Below, one piece after another: positions 44,281 to 55,466 of a stretch of 64,000 nucleotides of DNA. The notes beneath the pieces were generated by a model. It saw nothing but the letters and a program-made list of their open reading frames with translations, did not search any database and was not told where the DNA came from. This DNA comes from Agarophyton chilense (Eukaryota > Rhodophyta > Florideophyceae > Gracilariales > Gracilariaceae). The number at the start of each line of letters is the position of its first letter. The stretch's first letter is position 1. Both the position numbers and the translations under genes were made by a program. The stretch lies in contig JARGXX010000025.1 of NCBI GenBank assembly GCA_030374765.1, positions 186,001-250,000 of the forward strand. The letters run 5' to 3'.

Positions 44281-44736
44281 TTAGACGTCTAGTTTGAGGC
44301 ACTCGCGTTCCGTTCGCCACAGGTCGTGCGCCCTCTGCAGCTCTTCAGTGGATGCCAAAGATTCCATTCCTGACAGCTGTGAATATTTATCACTGAGGTT
44401 TTTGTACAACAATTTCCACAAATCTCAAATATATTGCCCGTACATTCCCTCGCGCTCTGTCCTCCAGAGGGGGCATTTCAGCGTCTTGTTGGCATATTTT
44501 TTACGAAAAGCTCTCTCAAGGATTGAAACCCTTTTCCATACAATTGTAACCTCTTTTCGGTATTTTAATTCACTTTCCGATAACACATCATCTTCTTTGG
44601 CTGCGATACTTTGCATGGTCAGAACGACAAGGCCGTGTTTGCGACTGACTGTTTTCTGGCGAAGGACAGAGTATCCTAGTACTTTTTTCCAAGACCTCAC
44701 CCGTGTTAATGAGTGTTCCAGGAGGAATGTGACCAC
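44281..44736 (-). pseudogene. Unrecognised charged protein gene with one in-frame stop
   Basis: The minus-strand frame 44425-44736 (103 codons, starting MVTFLLEHSL) ends in TGA, but the same frame stays open beyond it to a TAA at about 44281. Both parts share the motif LWRTERE (near 44455 and near 44325), about 43 codons apart, and both have the charged helical look of a real protein (KKYANKTLKCP; SLASTEELQRAHD). The shared motif across the stop is good evidence that the frame was once continuous, or that the TGA is removed by splicing. No family is recognised. A plus-strand frame of 197 codons (44294-44887) overlaps it and looks like the shadow. Confidence 0.4.
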
Positions 44737-45027
44737 TTGTAGAGAGGGAATCCTGACTAGTGATCGAACAGTTTGTGGAAGTAGTCAGTCACAACTACCC
44801 CCGGGCAAAACAGAAAGAGTAATCGAAATAATTCAATGCTCTCGCCCCGATTGTGAGATGCGTTTTTTATTTGTTCTTTTCTTGTAATTCGTCAGTCACG
44901 GGTCGCCATCTACGTTGCATTTCGGTGTGAATACGTATCATCTCCAGGTACAGTATTCACTATTCTATCAGCTCATCACTTGTTGAATGAAATAGCATTG
45001 ACTATGATAATATCAAAATCACATATA

Positions 45028-46314
45028 CAGTGCGTTTCAAAAACATATCCCTTCCTAAAACCGGGCCAAAAATGTTTTCTGTACTGTAGAGCCAATTTCT
45101 CACCGAATAAAACCTTTTCAAGTCAAAAATCTTGTTTCTTAAACATATCCTTTATACAATAAAGAGCTCCATTATGACTTCTGTACCGCCTTTATCTTGC
45201 CAAAACTATATAAAAATTATTAGATTGGACCACAAAGGCATGATCCCAACTTCTATATCGCAAAAACAAATAAAAATCCCAAGAACAAACAATTCAGAAA
45301 ACTCTGTTTGGTATGAATTCAGGCGATGTTTGAGCCATACCGCATTCTTTTTAACACAAAAACGCGTGGAAGTAAGCTTTATCTGTTCTGTGATACGTCA
45401 TCGTGCAAAACCAATTGAAACAAAAAGGTTTTTGGATGTAAAATGTTCTTAAATATGACGCAAAATAAAAAGTCAAAACTGGTTAAACTATACATCAACA
45501 AAAGAATCTTCTTTTGAAAACGCACCATAAACGCAAACGTGCGTTGTGTTCTTCAAAAAAGCCTCATTGTCAAAAAGTATGAAAAAAAGAAAATTTTTTG
45601 TTCGAAAACTGTGAACATGGACGAACCATGTTTCTACAAATTCTATGAGCATGATAATTGCAAATCAAATTTGAGTTTTGTAAGAAAGTTCTTTGGTTAT
45701 ACATTTGAGATGGTTTTAAATAGCATATGTAAACTAACAACAATTTAAATAGCGATTTTAAAAGCTTCAATGGCCTAAAAACGTTATGATAAAGTGTTAG
45801 AAAGTTATATGCTACTTTATTCCTTCTTTACGTATGAATTAAATTATGATTTTTCGCAGGATAGTGCGCTTGTAAAACAGTCAAATGTTTACAAACAGTA
45901 CATGTATGGTTTAATATGACTGATACGGATCTTTGATGACAAATTTTCGATGTATGCTTTACTGAAAGAACCAATGGAGTGCTAGATCAGATGATTTATG
46001 GGCAAAGTAGACAGTTCAGTACAGTTTTTTATTCGAAAGTTTGTATCACAAATTACTATGACAAAGGAACGTTTAATTTAATTCATTTTTTTTTATTGAA
46101 TAAATGATAACACTCTGTAAGTTTCAGTGGCGTTAAAGAGGCGAAAACAAACTACTACAAGCGCGCTGTAGAGAATATGACTGACGAAATGATATGTTCT
46201 TGAAACAGTATTTTGACTTGATTTTTTTCATGTGTTGTTTTCATTGAGTTTACTGTAGTTGAAAAGGCAATTTACGAAATATTTGTGCAAGGGATATGTT
46301 TTTGAAACAGAATT
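45028..46314 (+). mobile_element. Tc1/mariner-type DNA transposon with IR/DR ends, decayed
   Basis: The left end begins TA/CAGTGCGTTTC. The 20 bases GTTTCAAAAACATATCCCTT at 45034-45053 recur exactly in inverse orientation at 46289-46308. A second, diverged copy lies inside each end: 45134-45150 (GTTTCTTAAACATATCC) and, inverted, 46191-46206. The inner copies sit about 100 bp from the outer ones on both sides, the IR/DR layout known from Tc1-like elements such as Sleeping Beauty. An N-terminal frame (45174 on) starts MTSVPPLSCQNYIKIIRLDH with a KGMIPTSIS continuation, like a Tc1 helix-turn-helix. The rest of the 1.29 kb has no long frame and no DDE motifs, so it is inactive. The outermost right bases have drifted. 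Confidence 0.75.
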
Positions 46315-47220
46315 TATATTGACCCCAATTCCAACGATCTTTCGCTTTACTCGGAACATTTTGCACCCCTCTATGCCGTATATGTCATCAAAAAGCACCC
46401 CAACCCTGTCCTCAACATATCTGGCCGTCTACTTGTGAGCAAATGGACTTCGCACCAGACCTTGATTACCATGAGCTTGTTTATCAGACTTCCTCTCATG
46501 ACTCTGACTAGGTGTCTTGATAAGTCTACAAAGCAAAATGCCCAACAATTCCACATCATCGACAACAAGCTATAGATTACCATAACCTACGACCCTTTGC
46601 TATGTAAATTTATCATAAACAGGGGAGCTGATTCAGAAAAATACATCGTGTTCAACTGCAGAAATCGTGAGCATATGCACCGTTCCTAGTTTTATTTCTA
46701 TCTTTGGACATGTGGTAAGTATACATTTTTGATTTTTTCAGATCAATAAATTTTGGGATACCTATGGACATACACAGGGGAAAACACTTCTCCTTCTGCT
46801 TCTAGACCTTCGCTATAAGGAACCAATAATGCTTTCGTTCGAATTTCCAGCCAAAATTGCAGAAGCCGAAAGACATTAGCCTATGGTTTGGCTTTTTCGT
46901 CCGATTTGACGACTTGCTGCACTACCGTTGGCATTATCTCGAGATCGCGGCGGCAACATGCTTTTACATCTTTCGTCAGAATGCCGATCGCAGAATAAAA
47001 CTGTTCTGCAGGAAAAGAAGGATTCGATTTTCGAGGGTCGGTCCTTTTGGAAAGAATGTGAGTACTCATCAATACTCATAGCTCTTGGGAAAAACGATTA
47101 AGAAAATGGAAGAAAAAAACACCCATTTTGAGTATACTAAATGAAATCAGAAAAGGAATACCTCGGTTTTATTGCGGTCAGATTTGCTGTTACCCACCGA
47201 GTGGTGAAGTCTGTGTGAAC
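46315..47220. other. Unassigned sequence
   Basis: Short open frames on both strands show no convincing domain. A TLLLLLLDLRYKEP stretch near 46784 faintly recalls the C-terminal part of hAT transposases, but it stands alone. Confidence 0.3.
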
Positions 47221-47225
47221 GTGAT

Positions 47226-47454
47226 TGTTGCCACTCACGTCCTAACGCTGGGGCTCACGACAAACACAGATGGGCATAATGGCTCTGTCGAAGATGGTTT
47301 CCCCTGAAGGCCTTGCCTTTATTCACTGAGCTCTTCCTTTTATGCTGATTGTAAAGCGTTCACGTCTTTTCATCCTGCTTCTGTCAATTAGATAATGGCA
47401 CTTATGGCATGCTGTTAATGATCTTTCGGCTCCGCACTCTGTACTTCGCAACCA
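47226..47454 (-). repeat. 3' LTR of the 47226-53517 element
   Basis: It aligns along its full length with 53290-53517. On the plus strand it opens TGTTGCCACTCACGT, matching TGTTGCAACTCACGT at 53290. Confidence 0.85.
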
Positions 47455-47529
47455 CGGACCCATAAAGTTAGCGTAGCAGTCAATAAATTCATCTTTACCA
47501 AGTAAAAAGGTCTTCCAGCCTTCGTCTTC

Positions 47530-47660
47530 AAATTGCGCTTTTCTGCTGTACAGCGATAGTCCTCAAGAAATCCGAGTAGGTCTTCAAACACAGTAGATAG
47601 GAGTTTGCAAGCCTGATCTACACTATCAGGCAAACCCTGCAACTCCACAAAAATGTTTAG
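47530..47660 (-). other. Chromodomain remnant of the 47226-53517 element
   Basis: The minus-strand reading LQGLPDSVDQACKLLSTVFE followed by DLLGFLEDY corresponds to the second half of a chromodomain of the W-E-G-L-P-x-x-x-D-x-T-W-E-P type found at the end of oomycete-like Ty3 elements. Confidence 0.5.
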
Positions 47661-47833
47661 TTCCCCATTTTGATTACCGATTTTTCTTATGCTCTTGGAG
47701 TTCCGGTATGTCGTTTCCGAATGATGAGCGTATTCCAGTAAGTAGGGGTCGATCTCCTTATTATCCAGCGCAGCTCAGTACAAAATTAACCGACGAATAT
47801 GCACTTCTTCAACCTTTCCTTTCAGCATATCTT

Positions 47834-49058
47834 TCACTTTATATACCCAAGGCGACTTTTTCCTACCACTTGCCTCGGGCACCGCCACCTAAACTGTAAC
47901 TTGTATCTATGCTTTTGTGCCTTTCGCACTAGCACATAGTCGCCTATTACGAACTTAACATCGTTCACGTGCGTGCGTGCGTTGTGTTTTTTGATGGCTG
48001 CCTTGCGGCGAGCCGAGAGCTTGTCGTTGATATATCGATGCATTTCCTCCAAGTCCCCGTTGTGTCTTCTATAGTTGACACCAATTGCCTCGCGCGGACT
48101 TCCGATATAGAAGGCAGCCTTGTGTACCGTGCGACAGGCAAGGCTTGTAATAGGGGGCGGGTAGGCTTATGTCCGGTGAACACTTCTAAGGGTGAACGGT
48201 ACACTCGCGTCTGACCCGTTCGCGCTCCCAACCTTTTCAATGGTGCCTGGTTTATAATACTCTGGACACATTCGGTATCATTCGGCCAGTTCTCCACAGA
48301 CAAACGAAATTCATGTAGCACCGCCAGGCAAGCACGCTTCACTTCCCTACACACCCTCTCGACCGTACCTTTAGCCCAAAGAGAGTACACCGTAGCGACG
48401 TTGTGGCTGATTTTCTTTTCGCTCGCAATCAGGAGGAACAACTCGTTCTTGAAGTGCATGCCTTGGTCAGATACCATAAACTCCATCGCTCCGAACGTCG
48501 CTATCCAGGTGCACAAGGCATCTGCAGCTGCTTCGCTTGTAGCTGCTGTGGTGGGCCATACTGAACAGAACGAACTCAGGTCATCCCTTATGATCAATAT
48601 ATATATATATATATATATAGCATTCAAGACACGCTCTCGCACATGTAAAGGAAATCGAAATAGATTTCCTCGTTAGGCCTCTCACCGTGTAGCGCAGAAC
48701 CGAGTGGTCGAGGGATTTCCTCTCCCGTTCTTGTCGCTAGGCAATGCAAGCAACTTTGAACGAAGGCACGTACATCCGCCGCCATTCCACGCCACGTGAA
48801 ACATGCGCGCAAAATGATTTCGATAGCATCTCTGTCTCGGTGCCCTATAATATCACAATGCAGCAAGATCATCAACTTCAACTTCAGTTCCACTGCCTCA
48901 GAAAGAATCCAGATCTGTCCTTTTTCGTACAGGTGATCATCCTCTCCTCTGCACAGATGACTTTGTGCCTTATGTTCCGACTGGGCTTGGCAAAAGTCTT
49001 GCATGTGAGGCCAATCTACCTTTTCCACTGGTGGAAGTACTTGTGTTGCGGTTTCCAC
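47834..49058 (-). other. Integrase region of the 47226-53517 element
   Basis: The upstream part (48624-49058) holds an integrase zinc-binding domain (H-R-D-R-D-A-I-E-I-I-L-R ... C-L-H-C). The core (47965-48642) shows DALCTWIATFGAMEFMVSDQ with G-M-H-F-K-N, and a VERVCREVKRACLAVLHEFR helix. The final part (47834-48052) is the basic C-terminal domain. Fossil, broken. Confidence 0.75.
48595..48620. repeat. (TA)n microsatellite
   Basis: An uninterrupted AT/TA dinucleotide run of about 22 bases lies within the fossil integrase region. Confidence 0.85.
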
Positions 49059-49829
49059 CAGAGTTCATACCCTGCTCGTGCTGAACATGTTCTTGCGATA
49101 TTCTTTGGTCCAGTGTGTGACAATATCGGCAAAGACGTTCCTGTGACCCGGTATGTGTTTAATGATGTACTCAAACTTTGAAAAAAATGCAGCTCACCGC
49201 TGCACCTTGGCCACAATGTGAGAGGCGAAGGGAGGACTGCATGGCGTAGGGCTCAAAAAACAATTAATTCCGAAGATCGGTAAACGCATGGACATGATGC
49301 TCGTCCAAGAACAGATAATCGAGCTAATTAGAAGTTTTGACTATCGCAAACCCCTCTTGTTTATATGTTCTCCAGTTACAATGGAGGCCTCTGAAATTAC
49401 CACCAAGAAATACCAGCGGCTTGTTCTGCTGCTTTGCGAAAGGTCTTAGAAGAGTTTGTTGGTCTGCCTGCGTCACAACGCCTGACCAATAGTTGTTCGA
49501 CGCATCCGTGAACACGCACGTAAGGTTGCCTTTCTGCGGATACGACGAATATACAGCATTGCGGAGGCCGTCTTGAACGTGCGAAAACTATTACGTCTCT
49601 GCCTGGCCCCGAGACAGCGATTGTAGTGCAATGCTTTTTATAGCTCGCTTCTTTCTTCGTCCTGCCTTCTTGTAAGCCTCTTCCAGCACTGCATTCAACG
49701 GCGTACTTCGCTTTTCGTGTAGTGAAACGCCCTCGGCGATATTCCGGTGTTGGATACTCATAAGCTAATATTGATACTACCGTGGGTGATGCTCTACTTA
49801 TGAGAGGAAAGTTGTAGGATTTTGGCACT

Positions 49830-50640
49830 ATAGTAGCGTGGTATATTTAGAAGGCAGGGATCCCCGCTATAATGGGTCCCTACTCTTGTTCAAGGTTCTA
49901 CCAATATAAGTAGTTCCTAGGGTTTACTGTTTGTTCAGGCTGCCCTTTATAGGCAGCCAAACTATCCTCCAGCTTCAAATCACTGGTCACAGGCTTTTCA
50001 AAATTTGTATCTAGTTTCAATCGTTTTGGTTACAAACTCTGCGCCACTATTCCGATACAGTTCCTAACAACTGTATCCGTTCTTGTCCGATTGTAACGAT
50101 CAATTCTCCAACACCCACATGAGAAGAACACTAATTAGAAATGTAGTAATATAATAAGTGGCACTAGATTAGTTTATTTAATTTAATTAATTAGTCTAGT
50201 GGCCACAGTAGAATAGTACTTGGGCTCCGGCCATCTCGCCCTCGCCCTCACCAAGTAAATGCGCACCGTGTGTTCGGCTCTAATTGTGACTGCCCTTGCA
50301 AGATTACTACTTCCTTCTGAGGGTGTCCGCATTGCCATCTGTTCAGTTATCCCACCGGCATCTTTTAAGGAGTTATTCTTACTACACTTTGTGTGTTTTC
50401 CTGTTTCTTTTATTCCCATATTTTACTGTGTGTTACAGGTTTCTTCTCCGTCCCAGTACTGGGTTGTTTATTGGTTTCTTGATATTTCTACTACCCCGTT
50501 GGAGTTACCCTCTTTATTTATCCCTTTGTTTCCCCTGTTCCAAGGGTTATCGGCATTGCTATCGTACACTTCATACAAATTTCTATCCCCACTTCTGTGG
50601 TATATCCTGAAGTCTCCGTGGAGTTACGCCCACAGCTGAG
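49830..50640 (+). mobile_element. Foreign LTR inserted in the 47226-53517 element
   Basis: These roughly 800 bases interrupt the minus-strand pol reading. Near 50440-50470 the plus strand reads ACAGGTTTCTTCTCC followed by GTCCCAGTACTGGGTTGTTT. The LTRs at 6422 and 15695 carry, on their coding strand, CAGGTACAACCTCCGCCCCAG and TACTGGGTATT in the same order after the same kind of TTACTGT/TTACTAT stretch. It is therefore read as a solo LTR of a related family in plus orientation. The exact ends and target duplication were not fixed. Confidence 0.5.
50158..50206. repeat. Long AT-rich inverted repeat in the inserted LTR
   Basis: GTGGCACTAGATTAGT and its near-complement ATTAGTCTAGTGGCCAC flank an AT-only core (TTTATTTAATTTAATTA). 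The arrangement resembles the AT-rich promoter patches in the other LTRs of this window. Confidence 0.65.
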
Positions 50641-51480
50641 AGATACGGAAGGCTCTACGATGAGTTCCACTAAGAAGGGAGCAAGGCTTCGAACGACTTG
50701 AATGTCTTTTCCCCTCGAGGGGTATTGTACAACATTTCGACACCGGAGATCGTCGTTGCCATCCACCGTAAGCAGTGTAAGAACTCCCACAACTCTTCTG
50801 CAGTTTGCAGTTCGTGAATGTTGCGGAGAATCTCATCATTGGCGGGATCCATCAAGTATCCATCCCCGTTGAATAATCCGCCGCACAACTTAATTTGCTT
50901 CGCTAATAAGTGGATTTTCTTGACTAACAACAGCAGCCCATTCTCTCTGGATATCTCAAAGAAGCGACGCAATAGCCTGAGTAGTATATTCTAGTTCTTA
51001 CCGTGTAAATTGAAATCGTTAAGCCACGCTTTCAAGTTGGCTTGTAGGTCTTTGAATAGTGGCTTCAAACTCGAATGGAACTGAGCTGCGGCATTTGTGA
51101 ACCCTGTAATCAGCCTCGTTAAAGAAGACGTTCCATCTGGACAAACAACGCCACATGCAGTATCCTAATCTGGATGAAGTGACATTTTCCAAAATCGTTG
51201 AACGAAGTCGATTACCGCAAAGAATTTGCTTCCTGCAAAGTCTTGCACTTCCGAGTCAATGTATGGCATGGACCATGACTGCTTGATCATAGCTGTATTC
51301 ACCTACCGTAGGTCTATCGCACATCGATACTTGGCTTTTGAGCCCATCCTTGGTACAAGTAATAGAGGAGCTTTCCAATCTACGTGTGGGTTAGGGATGA
51401 ATATCCCAAACTCCACCAGCTTGGCGGTATACGCTTTGAGAAAGCGTCGCGGCGCTGGTTAGCGCCGCGTCTTGACCTTT
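50641..51480 (-). other. Reverse transcriptase region of the 47226-53517 element
   Basis: Minus-strand readings include a ResT-type palm segment near 51100-51350 and a connection segment (50670-50972) with RRFFEISRENGLLLLVKKIH and a later GDGYLMDPAND. This matches the R-F-F-x-I-C-x-x-x-G-L-x-L-S-x-x-K-x-x-x-F block of chromovirus reverse transcriptases. Fossil, broken. Confidence 0.6.
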
Positions 51481-52008
51481 ACCGGTCGCATCTCAGGGTC
51501 TGATTTGATCCTCATCGGCGGCAGTCGGGTTGGGTCGGATTCCCCCAGCCTCAACCGAAAATCGGTTTGAATTATTCTATTAGGCAGGTGAGTTCCTAAA
51601 CACCCCCTGCTGACATGTCGTTCTCTCGTGCTTCTTCAATTCGCCTCTGCAAGGCTTCGTCTATCCCCTTTACCTCATCGTCTCCAGGATCGATGTTAAC
51701 TTCTGCATCCCCTAAGCCATCGTCGCCCTATGAGGATTATCTATGAAAGACACCACATTGCGTCACTACGCAAACGAGTCCGTCATTCGGAGCCTCTCAT
51801 TTCTTTGCGTCCTCGGACAACGCGTTTGGGATGCCAATGATGCCATCGTTCTCATCACACGCAGCAGCCAGGAAAGCCTTGTTGTCACAGCTGATGGATT
51901 GCAGCACTTCTCTCCCAATGATAACCTGTTCGAGCGCAGCCTCGCCTACCTTCCAAATCACTGACCCAACATTAATCTGTTGCCGTGACGGATACGCAGA
52001 TGTATGTT

Positions 52009-53302
52009 TCATGCAACCTCATGAGTACACCTAATAGCATCTCCGTTTTTGGCTATTCTCATGTACACATGTGGTGGATTAAGTTCGGTCAGTTGGAGTG
52101 CTCGAGCTGGCTCTTTAATTTGTCGAAGAATTGCAGACGGGCTGAGGTTGACATCCAAGCCCTGATCTGCCATGACCACTACCTCTACAGCTGAATTACA
52201 GAAGAAGGCGCTGAACAGTGAATTGTCACAGTCGATGCGGTCAGCCCCAATGCGGTTAATTTTACCCTTGGTCGAGTTTGTTTCGTTCTTCTTCGACCCT
52301 CTGCTGCGTTTTCTCTCTTTCTTGAACTCCTTTACAAGCGTCACCTTGCGCTCTTCCACAGCATAAGGTGAGTCTCGAACATAGAGGATGCCACCACAGT
52401 CTGGATTCAGACACACAGGTAAAGGCCTCTTGGCCCTGCTCCTGTTGTCTTCTTCCTCTACTGCTTCATCGTGCTGCCTTTTGTTGCATCTATGGTTTTC
52501 GATCTTCATTCTTTGGCCATTTCAAGTTTTCGTCTCCTTCAGTTGAGACTGAAACGGTTGGGAGCTTTCATTTTCGGTCCCTCTAGACCGCTCCGACTGT
52601 CATTCCTCTTCAAACTTCTTGGCCAGCTTTGCAAGCCCCCTCATGAACGCTCCCAAAAATTTTCTTTTCAAAGCCTTTTTCATCCTTTTTTCATTCTACA
52701 ATATCCTTCGTGCGGTCACGCAGCTTTACCGGCTTTATGGGACTCAGAATATGTTTAATCGAGATATGTGGCTTATTTTCGGGGAGATCGTGTAGACCAT
52801 GTGACTGAAACGTGGTGATGTACATATAATGAAATGTCCACATACGATCTTCTGGATCTTTCAGGGACACATCCATCCTCACTTTACGGACAATGTTCTC
52901 AATTCGCGTGAAATCGTTGCCTTCTGGCTTCAAACTAGCGCGTTTCCGAGCACACTCCTTTAAGTGCTCTTCCCTAACATCCTCCATGGATTCGGCCTTG
53001 ATCCACCCGGCCGTAATGAATATACTCGTCAGAGAGTCGTCAATGGATGCCTTGTAGGAAGTGGGCGTAACGTCAACACCTGGATCACACTTCTTCTCAG
53101 TTATCTGTTTCTCGTACAGATCGCTTTGCCTCTTGAACGAAGTGAAGTGTTCGGTCGCTACACCATGCAACCTTGAAGCTTCAAAATTGGTTACAAGTGT
53201 CTGGCGGGCATTTCCATCCGTCGTCGGACTGCCCTTGTCTGTCATTGTGATACAACGTTGATCGTGGTCCGTTTCGAAAAAGTAATTTCTGTTGCAACTC
53301 AC
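52009..53302 (-). other. Gag and protease region of the 47226-53517 element
   Basis: The frame 52691-53302 encodes a charged gag-like protein, with its start inside the 5' LTR border. The frame 52009-52509 has a basic, Lys/Arg-rich first half, followed by AVEVVVMADQGLDVNLSPSA, which has the layout of a gypsy-type aspartic protease centre. Fossil, broken. Confidence 0.5.
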
Positions 53303-53517
53303 GTTCTAACGCTGGTACTCACGACCAACACAGATTGGCACAAAGGCTATGTCGAAAATGGTTCCCCTCGCAGGCTTTACCTTTATTCTATGAGCTCTTC
53401 TTTTTATGCTCATAGCAAAGCGTCGACGTCTTTTCACCCTGCTTCTGTCGATTAGATAATTGTACTTATGGAACGCTGTTATTTACCTTTCGCCTCCGCA
53501 CTATGCAGGTCGCAACA
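53290..53517 (-). repeat. 5' LTR of the 47226-53517 element
   Basis: On the plus strand it runs from TGTTGCAACTCACG to AGGTCGCAACA and pairs with 47226-47454. GTGAT follows directly and matches the bases before 47226. Confidence 0.85.
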
Positions 53518-53522
53518 GTGAT

Positions 53523-55015
53523 ATCCTTAAAAGAATATGCATACAACGCGGGTTTGTAACCAATTCTTGGTACTCTGTCCTCTTAGGCTAAGATGCATTT
53601 GCGCACATCGTCCAAAACCCACCCATAAAGAATTTATATGGTAATCTACTGTAACCAGTGCTTGTTAGAGCGAATAGAAGCCTATAAAAGACTATAAAAG
53701 AAGAAACGACTCTATCTCTTCAGCGAAAGATCTGGAAGGATCGGATAAGATACCGGTCTACCTGACGAAAACGCCTAAATTTGTTAGAATAATCACTCTT
53801 AGTTCAACTTTGTTTAATGTTTACGATAAAAAAAGTTTTAATCTTCGATCTAACGAAATCGACTTCAAATTTCTTAGAGCATTAACATGGATAACGCCAA
53901 AAATAAAGACAGGTGGCAGCGTTGACCGTTGTTTTCACATTGGTGGTTCACTTGACATTGCAGAATACCGATAACGGTTTTACCCATATATTCTGTTCTC
54001 TCTACGATAAGTATAGGCACATGCTTATGCCACGTTCTGTAGAACTCAAAAAAACGGAGAACTTGGGACTCGCACACCAAACAGAACCTGTTTTGTCTGC
54101 TAGTCTCAAGTTCAGGGTTGACCGAAGAATTCAAGAGTTCTCAATCGCACTTGAGTAGATCTAGATCGTATGAAACTCTATGGAGTTGACGAACACTGAA
54201 TTACGGTCACATCTTCATAAGGAATAAAAAAACGAAAGAATTCGTTTGTTTGGAACCGCTGGACACTATTTTCAGCACCAAACTCAGGATAAATATTATA
54301 ATGCATCTCCTTGGAGATGCATCAGTCTTTCTGAGATGGGGTTTAATTCGGTCTCGGTCGAGGGCTAGATTGCTAACCCCTTGTACATGAAAATGTTGCC
54401 ATAGCATTACTGGATAGTACAGATCTAACGGTAGGCAGAACTTCTGCAAGGCTTCTGCAATGCTAATGTAATTTTCTCTGTAAACAACCGTGTAAATGAA
54501 AAATACAGATATATAACTGAAGCCCCATATAAAGGATTTACGATGAGACTTCACGTGATTATTAGTAATAGTAAAGGTAAAGCGACAAGGTGCGCGCATC
54601 GCAACCCAAGAAACCCCCGAGCATCGAAGATGCCCGGGCCTCGCGAAGCTTCTCTCAAAAGAGAGAACAGAACTAAGACGGCTCATCGCCTTCTTTTCTG
54701 GACTGCCGCTTTGCATCATTTGATATACTACCGTTCAACGGAAGAAGTGGCCAAAAACCTTCTTTTCCCTTCTTTCCAAAAGTGCAGCGCTTTAAGAAGA
54801 AACTCTGTATGTTATCTAAAACGGAATATCCATATATTTACAAGCTAAATTCAACAAATATTTGACAACATGGGCAATGGACAATGTCTACTTCACTGAA
54901 GGTTTGTAACAAGTGATTTGTTTCGATTTTTTGATGTGATCACAATTGGGACGGAAAACTACACAACCAGAACCATCTTTCATGGTGTGAAGGAGGGATC
55001 ATAACGTTTGAGCTC
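53523..55015. other. Unassigned sequence between two LTR elements
   Basis: Open frames at 53874-54158 and 54207-54848 have no recognisable domain and both strands are about equally open. A perfect palindrome lies at 54301-54322. Confidence 0.35.
54301..54322. repeat. Perfect 10-bp palindrome arms
   Basis: ATGCATCTCC and GGAGATGCAT are separated by TT only, giving a 22-base perfect inverted repeat in otherwise unassigned DNA. Confidence 0.8.
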
Positions 55016-55432
55016 TGTAAGCCGCTGGGCCCTGAGGTATCTTACAGAGGACACGTGGACGGGTCGACCTCAGGAGGACTCATGTAAATTATTAATTTAT
55101 TGTAATTAGTGTAATAGATTAGCATTACAGTGTCAGGGAGATCCCAGCGCCTTGCCAGTACTATTTACTTGGCTCGAGTGATTCTTCTCCCTTAGAGTAT
55201 GGTAGGCACCGTTAGGATTCTAAATAACCCCCTTTGGTATATTAGTTCCACCCTTTGGTCTTCAAGCCATCGTTTCCGTTACTCCAACCTGTAGGACTAC
55301 GCAGTAAACGCCAGCCCATTGCACCAAGTACTCTGGGAGTGCCGCCGTCCAGGATTCGAACCTTAGGACCCGCTCTACCACGCTACCACCGGACGAGACC
55401 CGTACGCTGACTTAACCCGTCATTGCGTTACA
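55016..55432 (+). repeat. 5' LTR, 417 bp
   Basis: It is bounded by TGTAA...TTACA, with an AT-rich patch at 55084-55130. Its closing bases CATTGCGTTACA match those of the solo LTR at 3101-4278. Near 55345-55400 the minus strand carries tRNA A- and B-box-like words (TGGTAGAGCG and GGTTCGAATCC). Confidence 0.75.
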
Positions 55433-55466
55433 TTTTGGTCTCTCGATTTAGAAACCTTTGGAATAA

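Larger units (their letters stand above)
47226..53517 (-). mobile_element. Ty3/gypsy chromovirus fossil, 6.3 kb, with GTGAT target duplication
   Basis: Two LTRs of about 228 bp (47226-47454 and 53290-53517) bound a minus-strand internal region, and GTGAT flanks it on both sides (47221-47225 and 53518-53522). In element order it shows gag (52691-53302), a protease area (about 52009-52250), reverse transcriptase (about 50670-51480), RNase H (49324-49530), integrase zinc-binding and core domains (47965-49058) and a chromodomain (about 47530-47660). A foreign LTR of about 0.8 kb is inserted between reverse transcriptase and RNase H. The LTRs are about 83% identical by eye, so the insertion is old. 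It is broken, with roughly ten or more breaks. Its integrase style resembles oomycete and red algal chromoviruses. Confidence 0.88.

Noticed and set aside
46740-47080. A hAT transposase C-terminus
   Set aside because: Only one weak TLLLLLLDLRYK-like stretch supports it; no other hAT block was found.
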